DNA of 64,000 nt from Mytilus edulis (GCF_963676685.1 NC_092357.1:23588647-23652646), one strand, 5' to 3'. Positions 45,401-53,813 are shown, counted from the stretch's first letter. The notes: generated by a model not told the origin, from the sequence alone. Translations and numbers: made by a program.

Positions 45401-48400
45401 CAGTGGCTACATCTGCAGGGATTAAAACTGAGGTAAAATCTATGCAAGTGTGACATTTTATCAGAGGCAAATTTGAGGGGGGGGGGGGGTGTAGGGGCAC
45501 ATCCCCTCCTTTTCTGGGAAAATTTTGGTTGATTATATAGAGAATCATGGACTCATGACCGAAGTGGGCCCTCTCTTAAGTAGTCAGTGGGCCCCCACTT
45601 ATGAAAATTTCTGGACCCCCAACTGTGTATTTCTGTATCAATGTTTACTTTTTATGTTTTTGAAAACAAACTTTAATTCTTTAGATAAAATAGTATGAAG
45701 AAACTATGGTAATATTTTTTATAACAAAGCTCTAGATTTATACATGCTATTTAAAAAAAAAAAAGACATTCAGAATATTGCATACTTACTCCACAGTAAG
45801 TTGAAAGTCAACCTCACCTTTGTTAAACACAATACAAAAATGAAACAGACTAATTAAACATTAAATCTTATTGAAAAAATACCAGAATACTGTATCAAAT
45901 TCAAAGTTGTAAAATCCAGTCTGGGGGTATTCATGAAGGAATAGTGTCCCTCACCCACATTTAAAAGAGTCTTTTGTCTGATAGAATAATAAAAAAAATC
46001 AATGTTTTAAATTGAATTAATATTTTTCACCCATTTCTCCTGTTAGATTAAATTGAGGGATTTCATATTCGGTCAGCAGAGTGACAATGATGAGTTGTAA
46101 TGTTTCAGCCTTTTCAGATTTATTAGACACCTACCTCATATTGGTACTTTTGATTATTTTGTAATGATTTTTTTTAAAGAACAAATAAAATTTATTTCAT
46201 AATTCTTTTTCATTATGCCAAATTTAAAAGTAAATTCTTGATTTTGAGCTAGTTACAATTTATATTCATTGTGGTAAGTGAGATAATTCAAATTACTTAA
46301 AACCAACCTTGAGAAAATCTCAATTTATGGATTTCAAAGTAGCATTTGTTCACATTTATTCATTCAGTTCTTGCACCAAATGTGCTTACAAAGGTAAGTA
46401 CATGTATAGTGTAAACCCAAGTGAAATAATATCATATCACATTTACATATTCTTGTCCTGAATGGTTATAATTAACTAAATTAAGCAACAATTGGACATC
46501 AAACATTCACTTTTTTTCTGCATATTTTTATGAAATTATTCTGTTTAGCTGTTTATTATAAAGTCAGAAATTTTGGCAATGTCTTAATTATTGTGAAAAC
46601 TGATACAATATAAGTTTCTAAAGAACAAAATTATGAATGTAAATTCAGAAATATTGCAATGTTTTTTATTAATGCAAAAATCTGTGAAATGATAGTATTA
46701 CGTACATGTGGGGACATATACTTGCCTCCCGATGTCGCTAAAGCTATATTTGCTTGAGAGCAAAAAAAAAAACAGATCTATTTCCATAGCACGTTTATTT
46801 TAAAGAGACCGATAACATCACATGACAAATATGCATCATCATTATACAAAGGGACACAACTCTCACAACTTAACTACAAAATACATACGACCATGCAATA
46901 ATATGTCACTATAAATATTTACCAGAAGGTTCAATACCACTAAAGGAAGGTTGGGATTGATTTTGGGGGTTGTGGATCAAATAATTTAGAAACTATAGGG
47001 CCAAAAAGGGGTTCAAAAAAGCATTTTTGTAGTTTTCAAAAAATAACTTGTGTTTAAGTGTATGAATCTCTCTGAAATAATACCACAAGTTTACATACCA
47101 TAAAGGGATGGTTAGTATTGACTTTAGGGGTTAATGCTCAAAATGTTTTGGAATTAGGGGCAAAAAAGGGGAAAAAGTAGGTTTTTCTGGTCAATGGACA
47201 ATTAAGACAATTTAAAAGCAGTATAAGGGAGGTAATTGAAAAACATTTAAGATACGTTAAGGTATGTTCGGATTTACCTCCCTTACACTACTTGTAAATT
47301 GTGTATAAAGAAATGTTAGGTTTTGGACTAATTTCAAAAAAGGGGTGTGGTAGTTTTCAATTTTTGTGTGTGTCAGAAACTCATATTATGTCAAATTTTT
47401 TATCATAATCCAAATTCAGAGCTGTATCAAGCTTGAATGTTGTGTCCCTACTTGCCCCAACGGTTCAGGGTAGACCTCTGCGGTCATATAAAGCTGCGCC
47501 CTGCGGAGCACCTGGTTTGATTTTGATAGCCTTATTTGCATGCAGCATTTTACTAAAAATTAACCATAAATTAAGAATTGATTGTAATTTGATCTTTGTT
47601 TATTGTTTTTTTACTAATAGGAAGAAAATGTAGTGTATGAAGGGGAGACAACTCCAATATTAGCAGCTGTTGCTCATCTGGTGGATGCAATGCACGATGT
47701 TGAAACACAAGATCTTGAGAAACTTTGTCAGTGTAATGATGAACAGCTAAAAGCCTTAACAAAAATTGTAAGTGTACATCCTTATTTAATCTTGCTTTGA
47801 AGGATATTTGAAATAAGTAAACATCTAAAAAAGGGCAAAATAAAAAAAATAAAAAAAAGAAGCAAAATAGATGGAGCTGCCAAACAAGAAATTCCCCATA
47901 TGATATTTTTTAATTTGTTTCTTCATTATCAGAATTAATAAACAAACAAAAATCAACACTGGTCTTCTGAAAAAATATCCTGATAAAGGAAGACCAAAAA
48001 CACATGGTTCTGATAGCCAGCTGACTGGTTATAGACACAGGCAGGGTGAAATAAGTTTTAATGTGCACAAAACTGCCTATCAACTGTAAATTCTGTAATT
48101 ATTTCAAAGTTTTTTTATATTGCAAATTATAAGATGGGCAAGAATCCCAATAATAAAAACTATCATTCTGACATCTGATACATATTTCTGCATGCAGATT
48201 TTTATTTCAATAATTAATCTCTGAATTTAGTCTTGTCTTAAAAAATTCCAATAATAAAAGTATGCAATAATATCTGACTTTACAGTACATGTACATTATC
48301 TAGACATTTATAAGCAAAATTTAATATCTGCAAAAAAATAATATTTTGCAAGGCCTTTTATAGTTGACTATGCGGTATGGGTTTTGCTCATTGTTGAAGG

Positions 48401-48721
48401 CCATACAAAAACCTATAGCTGTTAATTTCTGTGTCATTTGTTCTGTTTTTAAGAGTTGTCTCATTGGCATACCACATCTTCTTTTTATAGTTAAAGATAA
48501 TCTTTAATCTTTGTTTTCAGTTTAAGAGACTCAGTGCAGTATCTAGTAGTGTGCCGATACCTATAGACACAGAAACATCTCCAGCACTAGAGGAGCCAGC
48601 AGATGGTATTCTCTCCGACATGAAACTCACAGTATATAAAGACAATGGGACTATTTTACCACCAGAGACTAAGACACATATCCATGAGTGTATCTACTGT
48701 ATTCTTTACTGTGTCTCTTAA
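30543..48721 (+). CDS. Gasdermin family protein (pore-forming cell-death effector), 8 coding exons
   Basis: Joined exons 30543-30716, 32309-32550, 34809-34959, 41905-42097, 43119-43300, 45319-45432, 47621-47767 and 48521-48721 give 467 residues with every phase consistent and GT-AG introns. The N-terminal region (about 1-250) has the gasdermin signature: an amphipathic first helix (MFPAVCHQFVNAMG), a 'L(I)P..SL.ES' segment, and a basic cluster before an aromatic strand (KRRKRRWIFF). Later come the 'HPLVKQIRKSKDTVLCVI' and 'TTLAYKVWELKI' strands that align with gasdermin E and pejvakin N-domains. An acidic linker (about 251-275) joins a helical C-terminal half (about 270-467). In the family, the N-domain forms membrane pores after proteolytic release from the C-domain. 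Length is close to human gasdermin E (about 496). The start is the first ATG after a strong acceptor, so the 5' UTR exon lies further upstream and was not identified. A polyadenylation signal candidate AATAAA is at 48809-48814. The closest subtype (E-like versus pejvakin-like) cannot be fixed by eye; presence of a long helical C-half favours E-like. Confidence 0.85.
31010..31255 (+). repeat. Intron 1: iterated 'ataaagaata' repeat
   Basis: Seven or more variants of 'taaagaataaag/tagagaatat' in about 240 bp, ending in an A-run and 'aggccctcataaag'. The reverse-complement type of the same repeat lies at 31750-32235 in the same intron. Confidence 0.7.
31526..31680 (-). mobile_element. Intron 1: family G short MITE, reversed and decayed
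   Basis: 'gcagatccagaaattttcat', 'agtgggggcccactgactgc' and 'ctggtcatgctttagtgatt' are the reverse complement of 12240-12380 and 32036-32178. Confidence 0.75.
31750..32235 (-). repeat. Intron 1: iterated 'ctattctttat' repeat with an inserted MITE
   Basis: Many variants of 'ctattctttattttt', starting after 'gatgggggtccctcatttct'. It is interrupted by the family G element at 32036-32178; after it the text resumes with 'gggtccattttaaaaatttt' and 'gaatatagaataatgg'. Confidence 0.65.
32036..32178 (+). mobile_element. Intron 1: family G MITE, best copy
   Basis: Begins 'aggcggatccagggggg' and ends 'ttctggatccgccactg'; perfect inverted core GGCGGATCCAG / CTGGATCCGCC. About 140 bp, no coding capacity. 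It lies about 130 bp before the acceptor of exon 2. Confidence 0.85.
32309..32550 (+). CDS. Gasdermin exon 2 (residues 59-139)
   Basis: Acceptor 'tgctcatttacag', donor AAAAG|GTTTGA (a weaker donor). Encodes LYDLLNSNDVFESKLEETAF... through FMSELMK. It contains a DLMD tetrapeptide at residues 100-103, which fits a caspase-3/7 DxxD site inside the pore-forming domain. Phase 2 end. Confidence 0.85.
33340..33545 (+). repeat. Intron 2: tandem duplication with TGACGTCA sites
   Basis: Two copies (offset about 90) of 'gattttggttctgttrttag...tgacgtcatattcaatgtaa'. Each holds a palindromic TGACGTCA (33421-33428 and 33510-33517), the consensus CREB/ATF site. Confidence 0.85.
33615..34150. repeat. Intron 2: composite repeat with 'gtatcgcata' array and two more TGACGTCA sites
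   Basis: About six variants of 'gtatcgcatac/gtatcacatacc' at 33630-33712, then TGACGTCA at 33716-33723 and 33733-33740, and near the right end 'cctcgggcctaaaggccctcg' and 'gatgatacggcatatgatac', which are inverted relatives of the array. Likely one non-autonomous element whose ends carry 'gtatc' motifs in opposite orientation. Confidence 0.6.
34299..34706. mobile_element. Intron 2: TTAA-flanked MITE
   Basis: Bounded by TTAA at 34299-34302 and 34703-34706, with inverted ends 'ggatgtacttaggtgagg' and 'cctcacctaagttcatcc' (18 bp, one mismatch). The TTAA target and GG start fit a piggyBac-type non-autonomous element (inference). It ends about 100 bp before exon 3. Confidence 0.8.
34809..34959 (+). 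CDS. Gasdermin exon 3 (residues 139-189)
   Basis: Acceptor 'ccttttaag', donor GAAAAG|GTAAAA. Encodes KLNMNHPLVKQIRKS..., a strand-helix-strand segment conserved in gasdermin N-domains ('VLCVI'). Phase 0 end. Confidence 0.85.
35062..35310. mobile_element. Intron 3: MITE, intact sister of 30000-30494
   Basis: 'taggccacaattaaaaa...ggtttgcccaaaccct' to 'gggcaaacaaacctat...tatggcccta'. No insertion, so it serves as the empty-site reference for the nested element at 30126-30352. Confidence 0.8.
35335..35490 (+). repeat. Intron 3: repeat copy flanking the 35501 element
   Basis: 'ggagttatggtccttggtta' and 'actttatgttgtttctgtg' recur diverged at 36113-36230 ('ggagtgatggtccttgataa', 'actttatgtcatttctgtg'). 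After removal of the 594-bp insertion the two form a tandem repeat of about 165 bp. Confidence 0.65.
35501..36094. mobile_element. Intron 3: non-autonomous DNA transposon with 8-bp target duplication
   Basis: Flanked by AATCATCA on both sides (35493-35500 and 36095-36102). The ends 'cggcgaaggac' and reverse-complemented right end 'gggcgcaggac' form a short TIR. Just inside, both ends carry several copies of 'ggacatttgagcg/ccatttgagcgcc' pointing inward. The middle contains a roughly 65-bp direct duplication ('atagactcaagacag'). No transposase frame. The 8-bp duplication fits hAT- or P-type mobilisation (inference). Confidence 0.85.
36103..37577. other. Intron 3: unassigned
   Basis: Apart from the repeat copy at 36113-36230, no supported feature. 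Confidence 0.35.
37584..38817. mobile_element. Intron 3: 1.23-kb element with CAGGGATCTCCATGG ends
   Basis: Perfect 15-bp inverted ends, CAGGGATCTCCATGG and its complement, flanked by ATATAA on both sides (37578-37583 and 38818-38823). Near the right end 'aacgatggcgcaagacattt' is repeated about five times with a 21-bp period (38690-38775), followed by a palindrome 'aacgatggcg-ggg-cgccatcgtt'. The left end has one 'aacgatggagg'. The interior contains two short open stretches (separate entry) and no recognisable transposase. CAGGG ends recall hAT elements, but the apparent 6-bp duplication does not fit the usual 8 bp. Confidence 0.85.
37963..38602 (+). other. Possible captured coding fragments inside the 37584 element
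   Basis: Two open stretches look protein-like. One starts MADLQQQQNDLYGLCKRLKR at about 37971 and ends at a stop at 38121-38123. The second (about 38467-38601, stop TAA) reads KYSPVWFVDLPVQARVQLIS... after a possible acceptor 'gacaaatag'. They are in different frames and separated by about 340 bp. They could be exon remnants of a captured host gene or of an ancestral transposon protein. No family recognised. Confidence 0.25.
39438..40040 (+). repeat. Four tandem units of about 161 bp
   Basis: Units begin 'ttttcgcac' at about 39438, 39599, 39760 and 39921. Each includes 'agaaatctatgaaatttt', 'tgaccacaaaagraaggttg', 'ttgattttgggagttttggt' and 'aggggccaaaaagggcccaa'. Confidence 0.9.
40059..40600 (+). 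repeat. Alternating A-B-A-B tandem array (dimer about 265 bp)
   Basis: Units starting 'aattaaact' at 40059, 40200, 40324 and 40459. Units 1 and 3 share 'gtgtatgtagattctt' and 'ttggtctaca'; units 2 and 4 share 'ctaaaaatgtacttagatt' and 'cagttttcaagttggtcc'. The dimer, not the monomer, was the last unit to duplicate. Confidence 0.85.
41336..41904. other. Intron 3 end: unassigned
   Basis: AT-rich, no repeat recognised. Confidence 0.35.
41905..42097 (+). CDS. Gasdermin exon 4 (residues 190-254)
   Basis: Acceptor 'catgatttatcag', donor GATATAA|GTAATT. Encodes the 'ITLEKGTTLAYKVWELKI' strand region and 'AELEGGFHHS', matching the end of the gasdermin N-domain ('...IAYxVxEL...GGF'), then the start of the acidic linker (TMDDI). 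Phase 1 end. Confidence 0.85.
42330..42500 (-). repeat. Intron 4: interspersed repeat, family F
   Basis: 'gaagatgtggtatgagtgcc', 'aaaagtaaaccattatagat', 'catggagccttggctcacat' and 'cgaacagcac' align with 23196-23475. Confidence 0.75.
43119..43300 (+). CDS. Gasdermin exon 5 (residues 254-314)
   Basis: Acceptor 'gtattttttag', donor AAACTG|GTAATG. Begins with the rest of the linker (TTDGDESSTRPTEQEET) and enters the C-terminal helical domain (LQHLEEQLQPLFDLPEAEGQ). Phase 0 end. Confidence 0.85.
43749..44036. mobile_element. Intron 5: TTAA-flanked MITE
   Basis: TTAA at 43749-43752 and 44033-44036, ends 'ggtggtacctaa' and 'ttgggtacc acc' inverted. About 280 bp, no coding frame. Same target type as 34299-34706 and 48909-49480. 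Confidence 0.75.
44368..44948. mobile_element. Intron 5: 0.58-kb inverted-repeat element with internal hairpin
   Basis: Outer inverted ends 'aaaggagtaggtccggtaag' and 'cttaccggacctactccttt' (20 bp, perfect), extended imperfectly to about 35 bp. Inside, 44597-44720 is a second inverted repeat with about 33-bp arms ('gtggccgcatccgtgttcat' and 'atgaacacgaatgcggccac') around a 50-bp AT loop. Confidence 0.85.
45319..45432 (+). CDS. Gasdermin exon 6 (residues 315-352)
   Basis: Acceptor 'aattctttacag', donor ACTGAG|GTAAAA. Encodes a Lys/Glu-rich helix (ETGNLKEEKEKHNELIV) of the C-terminal domain. Both ends phase 0, so skipping it would keep frame. Confidence 0.8.
45470..45615 (+). mobile_element. 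Intron 6: family G MITE
   Basis: G-run, 'ttggttgattatatagagaa', 'ggactcatgaccgaagtggg', 'gcccccacttatgaaaattt'; 37 bp after the exon 6 donor. Ends have decayed. Confidence 0.7.
46930..47520 (+). repeat. Intron 6: fragment of the TATACGACCGCA composite element
   Basis: Two degenerate 161-bp-type units ('aggaaggttgggattgattt', 'gggccaaaaaggggttc') and the element's right end ('gttgtgtccctacttgcccc', 'gctgcgccctgcggagcacc'). Between them is 'taagggaggtaa...ttacctccctta', a hairpin of 12-bp arms (about 47225-47287). Confidence 0.75.
47621..47767 (+). CDS. Gasdermin exon 7 (residues 353-401)
   Basis: Acceptor 'tttttttactaatag', donor AAAATT|GTAAGT. Encodes EENVVYEGETTPILAAVAHL and further helices of the C-terminal domain. 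Phase 0 end, compatible both with exon 8 and with the candidate exons at 51136 and 51365. Confidence 0.85.
48360..48490 (+). repeat. Intron 7: family A, 3' part
   Basis: 'gactatgcggtatgggtttt', 'gctcattgttgaaggccata', 'gttgtctcattggcatacca'. Ends 30 bp before the exon 8 acceptor. Confidence 0.75.
48521..48721 (+). CDS. Gasdermin exon 8, terminal (residues 402-467)
   Basis: Acceptor 'ctttgttttcag'. Encodes FKRLSAVSSSVPIPIDTETS... and ends in a Cys-rich hydrophobic tail (ECIYCILYCVS) before TAA at 48719-48721. AATAAA follows at 48809-48814. No good phase-0 donor is visible inside, so if the exons at 51136/51365 are used they most simply replace this exon. Confidence 0.8.
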   Translation, partial: FKRLSAVSSSVPIPIDTETSPALEEPADGILSDMKLTVYKDNGTILPPETKTHIHECIYCILYCVS

Positions 48722-50984
48722 AGTGTATTTCCTTGGCACAGGGGACTGGAAAGCAGCTAAATTACTTACAAAGACAAACTAAAAATTTATACTCTATTTT
48801 CATATTTAAATAAATTTCCAAATTTTATTGATTTTGATGTTCTAATGAAATATTTCAGTATTCACTTTTCAATGTTCTAGACTATTAAATCAGGTTAAAA
48901 ACAAGGATTTAAGGGGGCTAGCGGGTCTAATTTTTTTTTAAATATAGGATTTTGCTATTTTTTTCTATATAAAGTAAACTTTATCCTATACTTAATAGAA
49001 AAATTGAATAAAAATATGGGGTCACCGTTCATTTAACCTCACAACCTGCCTTTGAAAGAAGCATGCATTTTTGTTAAGATACTTTTTTTCTGTTGAACTA
49101 TTAGGATAAAAAAATGTAAAATCGAAATTTAAAAAGAACTAAATTACAGAAATCACTTAAATTTTACAATAGATAGTTTAAGTACAGTTCATTTGAAAAC
49201 AATAATAAAAAATATAGGTCACTGATGAGTTAAAAAAGTTATTTTAATTTTTATGCATATAAATGGCATTTTTCACCAAAGGGAGATAATTTGGAGCCTT
49301 TTCACTCATATATATATACATTTTAAAAGTCATCTGGAGCCAACATGAATTGATTTTTTTGGTAGATTTTTGAAGCATATCATAAAGTAACAACTAATAG
49401 AGTATTAAATAAAATTTGTAATGAAAAAAATCTTGTTTCAATTTTTGCCTATTTTTTTTTGTACCCTGGAGCCTCCTTAAGGAAGATACTCAATCTTACT
49501 ATATTATTGCCAGTCTGTTTTAATTTTAAATCTTGGAAATTGGGATATAAGTATTTTCACTGTCTCAGACCTTCATTTAATTGTGAGTATCTGTTGTAAC
49601 TTTATTTTAATCAATTATTACTAAAATATAAATGCTAACTTACTACTATTTGAAGTCTCTTCTAGCATAGTAAAAAAAGTTCAAGGCATATTGTGAGAAA
49701 TTCTCTTTTTAGCTCAGTTTTTTTATCGTGCAAACAAAATTAAAGTCAAATATTCTAATTTCTGTTATTGTTTAATATTACAATAAGATATCTTCTCTTA
49801 CATTGTAATTAACAATGCTTATCTGAATTGAAAAACAAATATTTAAGAAATGATCTGATCTTGAGAAGACTGTTTTTGTCTATTTGATTTTAAGCTTCTC
49901 AATGTAGCTGTGTTGTGTAAGGTATAGTCTTTCAGATTAGAAATGTTTTAGAATTATTTTAAGAGTAAAGCTAGATACTTAAAAATAGCTTAAATGTTTG
50001 GCAGCAAACTTTACTTTTTTTTTTATTTATTGGATAAATATTATAATAAGGGTATACGTAAAAAAAAAAGATAAAGAAACTCATTAATAATAAGTCATCA
50101 TAAGTATATGCATAATTAAATAATGTATAACAAATTTAAAACAACTCCTGAGTAACAAAATATGTGTCGTTGATACTACCATAAATGTTATTTATATGTA
50201 ATTTTATTTTATATTATGTCTTCAGATTATTTCACTATATTTTTGAAATGTATTTAAATTTCTACAATACAAATTATTGTAATGTTATGTATTAACTGTT
50301 TATGGATTAAAATGATGTCCATGTGAATATTTTGAGGTCACAAAGAAAATTGTTTGATACCAGGCCAGTAACCATAATGCTAGTGTAGTTTCTTTTTGAA
50401 GTCAATATGACTTATGTTTCAAAATCATTTTTCAAAATCCCAGCTTATATCTTGTAGAAGTTATGCAAGCAATAAGATCTAGATGCTTAACAGTGTATAC
50501 ATATTAAATGAAAGATATGCAGTGGTGTAAACAACACCCAATATATAGGACAAGCTCATCTAGGTAAATCCATGTGTGTTGCACTCCTGTGTTATCTATT
50601 CTACTACATATTGAGTTTCGGACAGTTGATCTTTTTTACAAATAAATTGTGATTTATATTTTCCCCTGCGAGACACATTGCAAGAAACATAGTCATGCTC
50701 CCACATGTACAATTCTTGCCCTATTTCTATTAAACTTAAAATTATATCATAGGTATACGTATATAACAGCAATATCTCATACAAGTTAGAAAATCAGTGC
50801 CAATTAATTAACTATTTTTTAAAGAGTTATATATTTATAGTGGTTTTTTTTAGTTTTTGCACTTACATAGTTGAAATATGTAATATGGGGGGGGACATTG
50901 GAACTTTGTTTTTTATTTTGAACTAATTATTTGTGTTTATGATTGTAAGATACAAAACCTCTATATTGCCATTTTTGTAGAAGA
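48722..50984. other. 3' flank of the gasdermin gene
   Basis: 3' UTR and downstream AT-rich DNA, with a TTAA MITE at 48909-49480 (separate entry). No further exon seen on either strand. Confidence 0.4.
48909..49480. mobile_element. TTAA-flanked MITE, 0.57 kb
   Basis: TTAA at 48909-48912 and 49477-49480 with short inverted ends 'gggggct' and 'agcctcc'. AT-rich interior, no frame. Confidence 0.6.
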
Positions 50985-51135
50985 ATTTGTTTGTTTGTTT
51001 GTTCTGATGACATTGTGTTCAACATTTCAAAAGTGTTCAGTGATTTTTAAAATATTCTAAGAGTGTTATGTTATGTAAATTAATCTCTTGATGTGTTTTG
51101 GCTTTTATGATGTTATTTTTCTCACTCATTCACAG

Positions 51136-51201
51136 GGATCACCACAGGTTATATTGAAGGGTGGTGCTCCTCCGTCAATGGATTTCCAGCACCGCATTTG
51201 A
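51136..51201 (+). CDS. Candidate alternative terminal exon, copy 1
   Basis: After acceptor 'ctcactcattcacag' an open phase-0 frame of 21 codons (GSPQVILKGGAPPSMDFQH, then RI) ends in TGA. It could be spliced from exon 7 (phase 0), giving a gasdermin with the exon 8 tail replaced. No independent evidence of use. It may instead belong to another transcript. No protein family recognised in the peptide. Confidence 0.4.
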   Translation, partial: GSPQVILKGGAPPSMDFQHRI

Positions 51202-51364
51202 TTACCAGTAGAAACAAAACCTATGTATCCTCAAACATTTGTTTGTTTGTTTTGTTCTGATGACATTGTGTTCACCATTTCAAAAGTGTTCAGTAATTTC
51301 AAAATATTGTAAAAGTGCCATGTAATTTGATTTATATAATGTTGTTTTTCTGCCTCCTTTACAG

Positions 51365-51430
51365 GGATCACCACAGGTTATATTGAAGGGTGTTGCTCCT
51401 CCATCAATGGATTTCCAGCACCACTTTTGA
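51365..51430 (+). CDS. Candidate alternative terminal exon, copy 2
   Basis: After acceptor 'gcctcctttacag' the same frame recurs (GSPQVILKGVAPPSMDFQH, then HF) with TGA at the same place. Compared with copy 1 the differences are one synonymous change (CCG/CCA), G to V, and the last two residues. Frame, length and stop are kept although the intron-like flank has indels. Confidence 0.4.
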   Translation, partial: GSPQVILKGVAPPSMDFQHHF

Positions 51431-52202
51431 TTTTGTCAAAATAATCTTCAAATATTTAGATTTTATGAGATAAAAAAATATTTCTTAATCAGTAGTACTA
51501 GTTATGATAGTAAGTTTTTTCCACATGAGGAAACAAACATTTGGCAAAAGGCTAAAAAAATTTGGACAAGGGTAAAACTTAATGCCACCTCTGCTATGGC
51601 AATGGTCATAAACAGTTAAAATGATTGTAAAAAATCTCAAACTACCAAAAGTTTACTGTGGTGATTTGTGATATATATTTACATATTATGCTGCTTCTGT
51701 TATATTTTTTATATGTTACAAATGCCAATGTATTGAGATGTAATTAAAAATTTCAAAACAGTACAATTTTTGTTTTCATTTATGGTAAAAATGAAAATTG
51801 TTTTTAGGATATAAATCCACTTTTGGTAAATCTAGAAAAAAATCTTTAGACAGGTATATGAGGAGCAGGATCTGCTTACCTAACATGAGTGCAAGAGATC
51901 AACCCTTGGTTTTGGTGCAGTCTAAAATACCCAATCTTAAGTTTTCTATGTTGTGTTTTGTTAATTGATGTTTGTCTATTAATTTTTTGCCATGGGAATG
52001 TCAGTTCGTTTTCGACTTACAAATTCGAATTCAGTCCCTTGGGTATCTTTTAAATTAGCTCCTGTCTTTGAACACACCAAAATTATAAAATGTTATTCTA
52101 GACTTCTTCGACTGATGGACTGTTTGTTTACAAAGGTAGCATCACATCAGTAGTCAAAGCTTTGGTACTGGCATGATATGTACCATACTTTCTAGATATT
52201 TA
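51431..52202. other. Unassigned
   Basis: 51540-51610 ('ttggacaagggtaaaactta...gccacctctgctatggc') matches the end of the repeat at 52203-52955, so this is a stray end fragment. No gene. Confidence 0.4.
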
Positions 52203-52955
52203 GTTAAAAAAATGGAGAATGTGTCCATGGGACACAGATGATGTGCCCGTTTGCATATTATGTTATAACGGGACATAGTTCAAGAACTGTAAAAGTTAGG
52301 ATACCCAAATTTGTATTTGATCTGAGTTTTGTGGTTATAAGCATTGTGCATAGGTTTCATAACATTTAGTTGAGGCAAACTGAAATTCGAGAATGGAAAC
52401 GAAAAATCTAGCATTTTTTCCATTTGTCAAAGACAACTATAGAACAGTAAAAGTGAATCCACCAAAATTCAGATATGATTTGTGTTTTGTGGTAATAAGC
52501 AGTGTGTATAAGTTTCATAACATAAGGATGAGGCAAACTAAAGTTAGAAAACAGAAAAGAAAAATGCAGCAATATTTCTATTTGTAAAGGGGCATAACTC
52601 TAAAACAGTAAAAGTGATGCCACCTAATTTTAAACTTAGTCTGTGTTATTAAATTTAGATAATAAGCATTGCGTATAAGTCTCATAAGATTTGGTTGAGA
52701 CAAACTAAAAGTAAGAGAACGGAAATAAAAAAAAATGCAATTTTTCAATTTTTAAAAGGGCATAACCATAGAATGGTGAAAGTGATGCCAGCAAATTTAA
52801 GCTTGATCTGTGTTTTGTGGTATTTAGCATTGTGTATAGGTTTCATGACATTTGGTTGAGGCAAACTCAAGTTTGAGCATGGAAACCAATTTTGGGACGT
52901 ACTTACAGAATTTTGGACAAGGGTAAAACTTAATCTCTGCTACGGCGGGGGTTAA
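52203..52955 (+). repeat. Four-unit tandem repeat element, unit about 160 bp
   Basis: Starts after 'gtccatgggacacagatgat'. Each unit has 'aactgtaaaagt', 'gtgttttgtggt(w)ataagc', 'cataacatttggttgaggca' and 'agaacggaaa(c)gaaaa'. Ends 'gggtaaaacttaatctctgc'. Typical bivalve composite repeat. A 64-codon frame inside is spurious. Confidence 0.8.
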
Positions 52956-53530
52956 AACAAGTACAATAACAAAAATACTAAACTAAGAAAATCGTGGATT
53001 AAATCTAAATTTATAGAGCCTAGCTAACCACCCGCTTTAGTCAGATATCTACATATATATAATATATGAATTGCATTTGTGATTAGGGGAGATAATCTAG
53101 ATTTAACCATGTTTTGAAAATAGCTCTTTACAAAAAATGCATCATTATTATACATCATTACTCGTAATTAATTGTAAATCATGAATACACAGTATCATGT
53201 CTTCTTGTTCTGTTTTTGCTGTATGAACACTTCTTTGAAGTACAGCAACAGTTTTAAAATGGTATAAGACGGCATAATTTTTTTATCAGTTGGTTATCGC
53301 ATTCTTCATGTGCCTGTCCAAAGTCAGGAGCCTGGGTTTCTTGTCACAAAAATTTGTAAGATAATAAGTTTGTAATAATGATTTTTTTTCTTGTTTGTAA
53401 AATTTGAAACCATGAAAGAAGATACAGGGGTGTCTGAGTGCTGATGAATATGCCATTAACATGAATGTGGGAGGGAAGAAGGGAATCCGAGACATGAGTT
53501 TTGGGTCATTAAAGATAGTATGCCTTTGTT
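52956..53530. other. Unassigned
   Basis: Short family A/D-type piece 'gcctgtccaaagtcaggagc' at 53310-53331. Nothing else. Confidence 0.35.
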
Positions 53531-53813
53531 GTGTGCAAATTTACAGCAAATTCCATTGAGTGTGTAGCCAAAGGTAATATATTTGGTAAGCTTGCTTTTT
53601 AGCTGAACCGTGAAGTCATGATTAGGTTAGGTAAACTACTCTACTTTAAGAATAGACTAGTCTGACAGAAAAAACAATTGATCTGTCTGTTGGACTATGC
53701 TACTTCGAAAGGAGGGCAGTATACCTGACCATATAATGACTTCACGGTTCAGCTAACAAGCAACCTAACCAACGATATTACATTTGCCTACACACTCAAT
53801 GAAATTGGCTGCA
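53531..53813. mobile_element. MITE with about 85-bp inverted arms
   Basis: The left arm from 'ttacagcaaattccattgag' and right arm ending 'ctcaatgaaattggctgcaa' are complementary, including 'agctgaaccgtgaagtcat' near the inside. The loop is about 100 bp. No frame. Confidence 0.8.

Larger units (their letters stand above)
50985..51430 (+). repeat. Tandem duplication carrying two terminal-exon candidates
   Basis: 'ttgttctgatgacattgtgt' and 'tttcaaaagtgttcagt' occur at about 51000 and 51253; 'ggatcaccacaggttatatt' at 51136 and 51365. The copies share intron-like sequence, polypyrimidine/acceptor and the exon. Offset shrinks from 253 to 229 because of small deletions in copy 2. Confidence 0.9.

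Noticed and set aside
50596..50784. 62-codon minus frame downstream of the gasdermin gene
   Set aside because: No splice partners or family resemblance; AT-rich 3' flank.
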